Positions 1-6,932 of a stretch of 14,393 bases of DNA are shown in pieces (position 1 is the stretch's first letter; the number at the start of each line of letters is the position of its first letter). The stretch is from JBAYJT01 sp041664965 (GTDB lineage Bacteria > Pseudomonadota > Gammaproteobacteria > UBA9339), in NCBI GenBank assembly GCA_041664965.1, contig JBAYJT010000042.1:1-14393 (forward strand), written 5' to 3'. The notes under the pieces were generated by a model, which did not search any database, was not told the origin of the DNA, and saw nothing but the letters and a program-made list of their open reading frames with translations. The position numbers and the translations under genes were made by a program.

Positions 1-2
1 AA

Positions 3-1059
3 ATCGCCAAGGAGCGCTTAAACGCTCTTCGGGGGTATCTTTGACTTAGAAAAAAAAGAAGCTCGTCTTTCCGAGATTTTGCGCATTTTAGAAGACCCTC
101 AAATTTGGAAAGATCAAGAAAAGGCGCAAAGTTTAGGCCGCGAGCGTTCTCTCCTGCAAAATTCTTTAGATATTTTTTCCGAACTTAGTAAAAATTTTGC
201 TGATACCAAGGAAATGCTGGAGTTGATTGCATCGGAAAACGATGAGGCAAGCTTTCTTGCAATCCAAAAAGATGTGGATGATCTTGAAAAAAAAGTCGCT
301 GATTTGGAGTTTCAGCGTATGTTTAATGGCGAAATGGATGCTAATAACGCGTATATGGATATTCAATCTGGATCTGGAGGAACGGAGGCTCAAGATTGGG
401 CTGAAATGCTTCTTCGTATGTATTTACGTTTTGGCGACCGTCATGGGTTTCAAACTGAAATTTTAGAATGTTCTGCTGGCGATGTGGCTGGAATTAAAAG
501 CGCTACAGTGAAATTAACTGGTTCTTACGCGTATGGTTGGCTTAGAACTGAGACAGGAGTGCACCGTTTAGTTCGTAAATCGCCTTTTGATGCCAATAAT
601 AAGCGCCATACATCTTTTGCGTCAGTATTTATTGCTCCTGAGATTGACGATGATATTGTCATAGAAATTAATCCGGCTGATTTAAGAGTTGATACTTATC
701 GAGCCCAAGGGGCGGGCGGTCAGCACGTTAATACGACTGATTCAGCTGTGCGTATTACGCATATCCCGACTAATACAGTTGTGCAATGCCAAAGTGAAAG
801 ATCGCAGCATCAAAATCGTCTACATGCCATGAAGCAACTCCGAGCTAAACTTTACGAGTTAGAAATGCGCAAAAAACAAGAAAAACTCGACGCCTTAGAA
901 GCTAGCAAAAAAGAAATCACTTGGGGAAGCCAGATTAGATCGTATGTTTTAGACGATTCGCGCATCAAAGATTTGCGCACTGGCGTCGAAACGCGTAATC
1001 CCCAGCCTGTTTTGGATGGCGATTTAGATATGTTCATAGAGGCGAGTTTGAAGGAATAA
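3..1059 (+). CDS. prfB: Peptide chain release factor 2 (RF2), 5' end truncated, programmed +1 frameshift
   Basis: Class I release factor that reads UGA and UAA stop codons and triggers hydrolysis of peptidyl-tRNA on the ribosome. The GGQ catalytic motif (codons 715-723, context GAGGQHVNTTDSAVRITH) and the SPF anticodon-like motif (580-588, RKSPFDANNKRHTSF) are both visible. The C-terminus (SQIRSYVLDDSRIKDLRTGVETRN) is typical RF2. The gene cannot be read in one frame. Bases 3-41 encode IAKERLNALRGYL in frame 3, followed by an in-frame UGA at 42-44; the rest continues in frame 1 from GAC at 43-45, as DLEKKEARLSEIL. This is the known RF2 autoregulatory frameshift, so an annotated start at TTG 79 would be an artefact. 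Compared with the E. coli protein, about 12 N-terminal residues lie outside the window. xthA follows after 21 bp and is probably co-transcribed. Confidence 0.97.
30..45 (+). promoter_or_regulatory. RF2 programmed +1 frameshift site
   Basis: The sequence CGG GGG TAT CTT TGA C contains a Shine-Dalgarno-like G run (31-35), the slippery codon CTT (39-41) and the stop TGA (42-44) followed by C. Order and spacing match the well-characterised E. coli prfB site, including the encoded LRGYL-D. When RF2 is scarce, slow termination at UGA lets the ribosome slip forward onto UUU and continue, so RF2 controls its own synthesis. A small hairpin (10-16 with 23-29, one G-U pair) lies directly 5' of the G run. 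Confidence 0.95.
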
Positions 1060-1080
1060 ATTTTTAGCGAAAGATGAATT

Positions 1081-1848
1081 ATGCGCGTTATCAACTTAAA
1101 CTTAAATGGAATTCGCTCTGCAACTAAGAAAGGTTTTCTTTCTTGGGCTTCGGAACAGAACGCTGACTTTATTTGTGTACAAGAAACGCGAGCTTATGTT
1201 AATCAATATCTAGACGGCATCTTTTCTCTACCTGGTTACTATAATTATTTCCATGATGCTAAAAAGCGTGGTTATAGTGGAGTAGGGATTTATAGCAAAC
1301 ATAAACCGGAAAAGGTTATATACGGCTTAGGCTGGCCTATAGCAGATGAAGAGGGAAGGTATGTAGAGCTTAAATTTCCTCAAATTAACATAGCTTCTTT
1401 GTATTTGCCTTCTGGTACTAGCAGCGAAGAGAGGCAAAATATTAAATTTGATTTTCTTCAGCGTTACTTTAAATATCTGCAAAAAATCATTGAAAGCAAA
1501 GAAAATTATATTATAGCTGGTGACATTAATATTGCTCATAAGACTATCGACTTAAAAAATTGGCGATCTAACCAAAACCATACCGGATTTTTACCAGAAG
1601 AGCGTTTGTGGTTAGATAAAGTTTTTGACGAGCTTGGTTTTATCGATGCTTTCCGAGTCGTAAATAAAGATCCAGACCAATATACCTGGTGGTCTAACTT
1701 TGGCAGAGCGTGGGAAAAGAATGTGGGTTGGCGTATCGACTACCAAATTATTACACCAGGTCTAAAAAGCAAAGTAAAAAGCGCTTCTATCTACAAAGAT
1801 CAACGTTTTTCTGACCACTCGCCGCTTATTATGGATTATGCTACTTAA
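1081..1848 (+). CDS. xthA: Exodeoxyribonuclease III (AP endonuclease family)
   Basis: A 255-residue member of the endonuclease/exonuclease/phosphatase family that repairs abasic sites and removes blocked 3' ends with Mg2+. The expected catalytic residues are present: N9 in NLNGIRSA, E35 in QETRA, Y108, D148 and N150 in AGDINIAH, D220 in WRIDYQI, and D245/H246 in SDHSPL. Length is normal for ExoIII. The N-terminal motif reads INLNLNGIR, where most relatives have S-W-N, so the usual Trp is Leu. It lies 21 bp after prfB on the same strand with only a weak ribosome-binding site, which suits translation within an operon. It converges on the large leftward repeat gene across a 69-bp gap with no strong terminator. 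Confidence 0.95.
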   Translation: MRVINLNLNGIRSATKKGFLSWASEQNADFICVQETRAYVNQYLDGIFSLPGYYNYFHDAKKRGYSGVGIYSKHKPEKVIYGLGWPIADEEGRYVELKFPQINIASLYLPSGTSSEERQNIKFDFLQRYFKYLQKIIESKENYIIAGDINIAHKTIDLKNWRSNQNHTGFLPEERLWLDKVFDELGFIDAFRVVNKDPDQYTWWSNFGRAWEKNVGWRIDYQIITPGLKSKVKSASIYKDQRFSDHSPLIMDYAT

Positions 1849-1917
1849 GCATGATCTTGAGTTAGGATGGCTATTTTCTTACTTTCTCTTTTTGTGAATT
1901 TACTATTCGTATAACAT

Positions 1918-4900
1918 TTACGTGTGAGGGCTCATGCCGGGTATATTTTCGCTTTGCTGAGATAAAGCAGCCATCGAAGAGCTTTTCGTTCTAGACCATA
2001 AACTATGTCCGGACAATGGGCTATGGCTAGTAAAAAACTCATTATCATCGTCCTCTTCTGTAGTATGAGAAGAGTTCGCTTTTTTGTTTTTGTGTTGGTA
2101 ACACCCTTCTTCGTCATTGTCTTGTTCTTGATGGCAAGATTCCTTTTCCACTTTTTTTGAAGTTTGTTGTGTATGTTTACGAGAGGAGGCTTTTTGTGTT
2201 ACATCTTTTTTGGCTTGTTCTTCTAAGTTCATAGGTTCTGTTTCGTGTAAGCTGCTAGGATTTTCACTGCTGGTAGTAGTTGTTGATGTAGCCGATGGTT
2301 TCATTGTTGTAGTGGTTGTGTGGCTCAAAGTAGGGGTTATTTCGACAACAATCTTTTTTATTTCAGCGACTACTTCTTCTGCGCTTTTGCCAACTATATT
2401 TACATGAATAACCGTATGTCCTTTGCTTTCCAAAAAAGTATCAACAAGCTTGTCGGTTGTTATTTGTTTTGACATATCATGGCATGGGCCGTCTAATTGG
2501 ATCGCCAGTTTTGTTTCAGGAAAATACATGTCTACAAAAAAAGCATTTTCTAGGATCTGCTCATTTGTAAAGTGCTCTATGCCCAGTTCTTTTGTTAGTC
2601 TAGAGGCTATTTCTTTGTGTGTTGCAGAGGGATTAGGCGTAATTGAGTTTATAATCCCTGTTTCAATTAAGGATGCAGGTGGTGATAAACCCATCAAAGC
2701 ATAGGCTTGTAGTATCTGTGTTACATGCATTTGATTCTCTTCTTTAGAAAGATCACTTGTAAGTTTTTTTATTAAATCTGCATCCAAGAAGCTTGCTATA
2801 GTTGTTTGGATGTTTTTGGGATCTAATTTATGAAAGAAGCAAAATACCCCTACACCCCATAAAGAGTTAGCAATATCTTGAGGATTTACTGTTTGCTTTA
2901 GCTCAGTAAGGCGTTGTAACAAAGCAATGGTTGATGATGTTAACTCATGTTCTTTGCCCTGAAAACTGATTCCACTATCAGCTAATTTTCCTATTGCCCA
3001 TAAAGAGTTAGCAATATTTTGAGGATTTGCTGTTTGCATTATCTCAGTAAGGCGTTGTAACAAAGCAATGGTCGATGATGCTAACTCTTGTTCTTTACCC
3101 TGAAAACTGATTCCATTCTCAGTTAATTTTCCTATAGCCCATAAAGAGTTAGCAATCTCTTGAGGCTTTGCTGTTTGCTTTAGCTCAGTAAGGCGTTGTA
3201 ACAAAGCAATGGTCGATGATGTTAACTCTTGTTCTGCACCCCGAAAACTGATTCCATTCTCAGCTAATTTTCCTATAGCCCATAAAGAGTTAGCAATCCC
3301 TTGAGGATTTGCTGTTTGCATTATCTCAGTAAGGCGTTGTAACAAAGCAATGGTCGATGATGTTAGTTTATTTTTTGAAGTTAATTGCTCTTGTTCTGTA
3401 CCCTGAAAACTGATTCCATTCTCAGCTAATTTGCCTATAGCCCATAAAGAGTTAGCAATATTTTGAGGATTTGCTGTTTGCATTATCTCAGTAAGTTGTT
3501 TTAACAAAGCAATGGTCGATGATATTAGTTGCTTTTGTTCTGTACCCTGAAAACTGATTCCATACTCAGCTAATTTTCCTATAGCCCATAAAGAGTTAGC
3601 AATATCTTGAGGATTTGCTGTTTGCTTAGTAAGTTGTTGTAATAAAGCAATGGTCGATGATGTTAGTTGCTCTTGTTCTGTACCCTGAAAACTGATTCCA
3701 TACTCAGCTAATTTTCCTATTGCGTATAAAGAGTTAGCAATATCTTGAGGATTTGCTGTTTGCTTAGTAAGTTGTTTTAACAAAGCAATGGTTGATGATG
3801 TTAACTCTTGTTCTTGACCCTGAAAACTGATTCCATACTCAGCTAATTTTCCTATAGCCCATAAAGAGTTAGCAATCACTTGAGGATTTGCAGTTTGCTT
3901 TAGCTCAGTAAGGCGTTGTAACAAAGCAATGATCGATGATGTTAACTCATGTTCTTTACCCTGAAAACTGATTCCACTATCAGCTAATTTTCCTATTACC
4001 CATAAAGAGTTAGCAATCGTTTGAGGATTTGCTGTTTGCTTTATTACAGTAAGTTGTTGTAACAAAGCAATGATCGATGATGTTAACTCATGTTCTTTGC
4101 CCTGAAAACTGATTCCACTATCAGCTAATTTTCCTATCGCCCATAAAGAGTTAGCAATATCTTGATGCTTTGCTGTTTGCTTAGTAAGTTGTTGTAACAA
4201 AGCAATGGTCGATGATGTTAACTCATGTTCTTTACCCTGAAAACTGATTCCACTATCAGCTAATTTTCCTATAGCCCATAAAGAGTTAGCAATATCTTGA
4301 GGATTTGCTGTTTGCTTTAGCTCAGTAAGGCGTTGTAACAAAGCAATTATTTTCAGCGTAAATTCTTTTGGATCCTTGTATGTACTTTTAATTTCTCTTT
4401 TTACCTCACTAGCTTTGATTGAAAATATAGTGGCGAAACTATGAATAGCTGTAGATATATGTCGTGGGTTTCGAGCACCTGTAGGGAAAGAATCTATGGC
4501 CCTTACGGCATTAGTAATTTCCGTAGTAGTTAATCTTTTTTCCTTACTGAGTTGTTGCCTAGTCAACAACAAAAGATAAGACAATGTATTACTTTCCTCA
4601 TGATCTGTTAGGCTTCCTCGCAAATTGTTAATAGCAACTTCAGCCCAAGCAAGACTCGATTGGCTAGAAGAAGCAGCTGAAGAGCTAGTAGAGTGGGAAC
4701 TATGGTGAGTAGGATATGTACTGGATGATGAAGAATGTGGTTGTTGACGATATGAACTTAGTGCTTGGGTTTGTGGAGAACTGAACCTTGCAGCGCTTGT
4801 TGAAGAGGAGTGTCGAGCGGAGCTAGGATTTCTTGATTGGCTATAAGACTCATAATAACTTGCTGGTTTTCTTGGCTCATATCCTGACGAGCTTGAGCCT

Positions 4901-5160
4901 GTTGAATGCATTGTTCTAGTTTGTGAAGAAGATTCTTGGTGTGTATAACGGGTTGAAGGTTCATGGTAAGTAGAGCTACTGGAGCTACTGTGATGATGAG
5001 TCGAAGCTTGTTCTGCTTGCCGAGAAGAGTGGGTTGAAGAGCTATGATTATGGGAACTCTCTGAAGCGCCATCAATACTGTGTCTTGAAGAATGGTGATG
5101 GTGGTGGTGTGTATGGTGAGACTGCTCTTGGTTGAATGCTATGGATTGGTTATAGGACAT
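1918..5160 (-). CDS. Giant OPR/DUF1601-like repeat protein with C-terminal RAP domain
   Basis: A 1080-residue protein. Residues 1-170 are Ser/His-rich low complexity, including a natural run of six His at 18-23. Residues 171-270 are a diverged helical lead-in. Residues 272-768 hold eleven copies of a 45-54-residue repeat with core PQxIANSLWAIGKLAxxGIS followed by a second helix (SSTIALLQxLT), predicting an alpha-alpha solenoid. The core resembles octotricopeptide (OPR) repeats of organellar RNA-binding proteins and, from memory, Pfam DUF1601 described from Coxiella. Residues 873-935 match a RAP domain (VDMYFPETKLAIQLDGPCHD). The tail is Ser/Thr-rich with an acidic block EEDDDNEFF. AGGAG seven bases before the ATG supports the start. 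RNA binding is inferred from family. The substrate is unknown, and a secreted effector role acting on host organelle RNA is speculative. The repeats are nearly identical in DNA, so assembly errors in copy number are possible. Confidence 0.85.
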   Translation of the reverse strand: MSYNQSIAFNQEQSHHTHHHHHHSSRHSIDGASESSHNHSSSTHSSRQAEQASTHHHSSSSSSTYHEPSTRYTHQESSSQTRTMHSTGSSSSGYEPRKPASYYESYSQSRNPSSARHSSSTSAARFSSPQTQALSSYRQQPHSSSSSTYPTHHSSHSTSSSAASSSQSSLAWAEVAINNLRGSLTDHEESNTLSYLLLLTRQQLSKEKRLTTTEITNAVRAIDSFPTGARNPRHISTAIHSFATIFSIKASEVKREIKSTYKDPKEFTLKIIALLQRLTELKQTANPQDIANSLWAIGKLADSGISFQGKEHELTSSTIALLQQLTKQTAKHQDIANSLWAIGKLADSGISFQGKEHELTSSIIALLQQLTVIKQTANPQTIANSLWVIGKLADSGISFQGKEHELTSSIIALLQRLTELKQTANPQVIANSLWAIGKLAEYGISFQGQEQELTSSTIALLKQLTKQTANPQDIANSLYAIGKLAEYGISFQGTEQEQLTSSTIALLQQLTKQTANPQDIANSLWAIGKLAEYGISFQGTEQKQLISSTIALLKQLTEIMQTANPQNIANSLWAIGKLAENGISFQGTEQEQLTSKNKLTSSTIALLQRLTEIMQTANPQGIANSLWAIGKLAENGISFRGAEQELTSSTIALLQRLTELKQTAKPQEIANSLWAIGKLTENGISFQGKEQELASSTIALLQRLTEIMQTANPQNIANSLWAIGKLADSGISFQGKEHELTSSTIALLQRLTELKQTVNPQDIANSLWGVGVFCFFHKLDPKNIQTTIASFLDADLIKKLTSDLSKEENQMHVTQILQAYALMGLSPPASLIETGIINSITPNPSATHKEIASRLTKELGIEHFTNEQILENAFFVDMYFPETKLAIQLDGPCHDMSKQITTDKLVDTFLESKGHTVIHVNIVGKSAEEVVAEIKKIVVEITPTLSHTTTTTMKPSATSTTTTSSENPSSLHETEPMNLEEQAKKDVTQKASSRKHTQQTSKKVEKESCHQEQDNDEEGCYQHKNKKANSSHTTEEDDDNEFFTSHSPLSGHSLWSRTKSSSMAALSQQSENIPGMSPHT
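2356..2544 (-). other. RAP domain segment (restriction-endonuclease-like fold)
   Basis: Residues 873-935 of the repeat protein. The pattern VD-x-YFPETKLAIQLDGPCHD, followed by TTDKLVDTFLESKGHTVIHVNI, matches the RAP domain found at the C-terminus of FASTK and OPR proteins. The fold is related to Vsr/DUF559-type PD-(D/E)xK enzymes. Candidate acidic and His positions are D877, D890 and H894. The usual Glu two residues before the second Asp is Gln (Q888). Confidence 0.8.
2857..4347 (-). repeat. In-frame tandem repeat array (about 141-bp units, 11 copies)
   Basis: The motif CATAAAGAGTTAGCAAT recurs near 2857, 2998, 3139, 3280, 3442, 3586, 3724, 3859, 4000, 4141 and 4276. Spacings are 141, 141, 141, 162, 144, 138, 135, 141, 141 and 135, all multiples of three. 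The array encodes the helical repeats of the RAP protein. Near-identity at DNA level indicates recent duplication or gene conversion rather than old protein-level repeats. One unit (about 3360-3400) carries an extra insertion encoding LTSKNK. Confidence 0.95.
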
Positions 5161-5301
5161 TTTATTCTCCTCTCGGGTTTCTAACTTATGACAATTTTTA
5201 CAAATACAAAGTAAATAAACGGTTATGAGTACATGACATCTCTATAATATGCAACCTCGGAGTCACCTAGTCTTTGCCACATTAACTCTCTTGATATAGA
5301 C

Positions 5302-5321
5302 ATTATAAGTTAATTAACTTA
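5302..5321 (-). promoter_or_regulatory. Candidate -10 box with 16-bp palindrome upstream of the RAP protein gene
   Basis: TAAGTTAATTAACTTA (5306-5321) is a perfect 16-bp palindrome about 150 bp upstream of the RAP protein start. Read on the minus strand it abuts and slightly overlaps a perfect TATAAT (plus-strand ATTATA, 5302-5307). No good -35 box is visible at 16-18 bp, so the promoter may be activator-dependent, or the palindrome may be an operator. AT-rich palindromes can arise by chance. Confidence 0.4.
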
Positions 5322-5356
5322 AGGAAATCTTATATCAAATTTATAAATAAATCTGG

Positions 5357-6142
5357 CTATTCAATGCCTTCTGGTCTCACAGTCAATTTAATGCTGCGGA
5401 AGCGATCAAACAAGGCGGGATCACTGGGGACGGGCAGAGGAGAGGATTTTAAAACAGCTGCTTGTGCTGAACGATCTAAGGCTACATTGCCGCTGGATTT
5501 AATCAGTTTTACATCTAAGACTACGCCGCCTGGGGCTACGTCGACTAATAACAGAGAATAAGATCCAGGCGCAATGCCATCTGGAACTATCCAATTAGAC
5601 GAAACAGCTTGCAGCAACATGGCTTTGTAGCGATCTACTTCACCCTGCATTTGAGGAGAGAGGGCTTGTTGTTTTGGTGTAGATTCTGCTTTAACCAAAG
5701 AGCTCTTTTCTTGAGCTATGGAGTTTTCTAATTCTTTTTGTAATGCAGCTTTATTTTGTGCTTCTTTTAGCTTTTGTTTCTCTTTTTTAAGCTCTTCTTG
5801 CAGGATACGCGATTCTTCTTCTTGTAATTTTTTTTGTTTTAAATCCTTGGTTTTTTTGAGTATGGCTATTTTCTCTAATTCTACCTGCTTTGCCATTTCT
5901 TTTTGTAAAAGTTTTTGTTGTTGAGCGGGCTGAGGTTTTGTTACTTGGGGCGCTGCTATTGGTTTAGGTGGTTCTGATATAAGATTTTTTTCTGTAATAG
6001 TAAAGGCTTGCATGATATTTGTTGGTGGTAGATCGGATGTGTAGCTATGAGAAGCTAATTTGCTGCATAAAAAAACTATTAGCGTTATATGCAATATCAG
6101 AGCTAAAATGAAAGATATTTTATAGGAACGATTTTCGAACAT
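5357..6142 (-). CDS. tolA: TolA-like cell envelope integrity protein
   Basis: A 261-residue protein of the Tol-Pal system, which links inner-membrane proton-driven TolQR to TolB/Pal and supports outer-membrane constriction at division. Residues 8-29 form a single membrane anchor containing His18. Residues 75-150 are a Lys/Glu/Gln-rich coiled coil. Residues 162-261 are the C-terminal TolA/TonB-like domain (GEVDRYKAMLLQAVSSNWIV, VAPGGVVLDVKLIKSSGNVALDRSAQAAV, SPLPVPSDPALFDRFRSIKLTVRPEG), which matches gammaproteobacterial TolA closely. The Ser usually four residues before the membrane His is Ala14. Neither tolQR upstream nor tolB/pal downstream is present: yggS diverges from it and the RAP protein gene follows on the same strand after 196 bp, so it lies outside the usual operon. 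The generic call 'energy transducer TonB' is possible but less likely. Confidence 0.9.
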   Translation of the reverse strand: MFENRSYKISFILALILHITLIVFLCSKLASHSYTSDLPPTNIMQAFTITEKNLISEPPKPIAAPQVTKPQPAQQQKLLQKEMAKQVELEKIAILKKTKDLKQKKLQEEESRILQEELKKEKQKLKEAQNKAALQKELENSIAQEKSSLVKAESTPKQQALSPQMQGEVDRYKAMLLQAVSSNWIVPDGIAPGSYSLLLVDVAPGGVVLDVKLIKSSGNVALDRSAQAAVLKSSPLPVPSDPALFDRFRSIKLTVRPEGIE

Positions 6143-6236
6143 TAATGTTTACCGTATCAATTTGTTAAATTGAACTTCAAAATATAAGTTATTGATTTAT
6201 AAGTATTTTGTATAGACATGTTTTTGAGATAATATC

Positions 6237-6932
6237 TTGAATACCATAAATGAAAATTTAGTAATAGTGTACAACCGGATTGAGGAAGCTGCAAAGAAAG
6301 CTGCAAGAAATCCTAAGGAAATTTTTCTTTTAGCTGTGAGCAAAGGTCAAAGCGTGGAAGCTATCAAAGAAGCTATGAATTTTGGTCAGAAGGCTTTTGG
6401 CGAAAATTATTTACAGGAAGCTTTGGCTAAAAGCTCTTCTCTTCAGGCGTATCCTGATTTGATATGGCATTTTATAGGTCCTATTCAGTCCAATAAAACT
6501 AAAGCTATTGCCGAAAATTTTTCTTGGGTTCAAAGTGTAGATCGCGAAAAAATAGCGCTATTGCTGAATAAATATCGTCCAGATGATTTACCTCCACTTA
6601 ATGTTTGTATACAGGTAAATATTAGTGGCGAGTCTAGTAAGTCGGGGGTTAAGCCAGGAGATATTTGTTCTTTAGCAGAAAAAATTTCTACCCTGCCGAA
6701 ACTCCGTCTTCGAGGCATAATGTCTATCCCAGCTCCTAGTAGCGATTATGAGGAACAGAAAAAAGTTTTTTTAACGCTCTATTCTTTGTATGAAAAATTA
6801 AAAAATCATGGTTTTCCTCTCGATACGCTAAGCATGGGTATGTCAGATGACCTAGAGGCCGCCATAGCTGCTGGATCGACGTTAATCCGCATTGGCACAG
6901 CGATTTTTGGTGCGCGCAAGACAACGCTTTAA
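6237..6932 (+). CDS. yggS: YggS/PROSC family pyridoxal-phosphate-binding protein
   Basis: A 231-residue, single-domain, alanine-racemase-fold PLP-binding protein with a role in PLP homeostasis and no established enzyme activity. Motifs: LLAVSK with the PLP lysine at K36, FGENYLQEA, WHFIGPIQSNK, VNISGESSKSG, and the phosphate-binding LSMGMSDDLEAAIAAGSTLIRIGTAIFGAR. The start is TTG 6237: the frame has a stop (TGA 6225-6227) just upstream and no in-frame ATG nearby, and the conserved N-terminal helix begins here. It diverges from tolA across 94 bp. Its stop overlaps the first possible start of pilT (TAATG). In many gammaproteobacteria yggS neighbours pilT and proC; here it precedes pilT on the same strand and proC is absent. 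Confidence 0.95.
   Translation: MNTINENLVIVYNRIEEAAKKAARNPKEIFLLAVSKGQSVEAIKEAMNFGQKAFGENYLQEALAKSSSLQAYPDLIWHFIGPIQSNKTKAIAENFSWVQSVDREKIALLLNKYRPDDLPPLNVCIQVNISGESSKSGVKPGDICSLAEKISTLPKLRLRGIMSIPAPSSDYEEQKKVFLTLYSLYEKLKNHGFPLDTLSMGMSDDLEAAIAAGSTLIRIGTAIFGARKTTL

Noticed and set aside
2210..2704. Two plus-strand open frames opposite the RAP domain region
   Set aside because: They are antisense shadows of the Thr-rich and RAP-coding sequence; no homology features or start signals.
2857..4347. Regular repeats suggesting a CRISPR array
   Set aside because: Units are 135-162 bp, in frame and protein-coding, with no short repeat/unique spacer pattern and no cas genes.
4758..5075. 105-codon minus-strand frame within the RAP protein gene
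   Set aside because: It is an alternative frame of the Ser/His-rich low-complexity region with no own ribosome-binding site or family signal.
5095..5110. Engineered His tag or vector contamination
   Set aside because: The His run lies in a broad natural Ser/His-rich region with mixed codons and no vector sequence.
6138..6149. 12-bp palindrome AACATTAATGTT over the tolA start
   Set aside because: Short, AT-rich and easily due to chance; no supporting promoter or conserved pattern.
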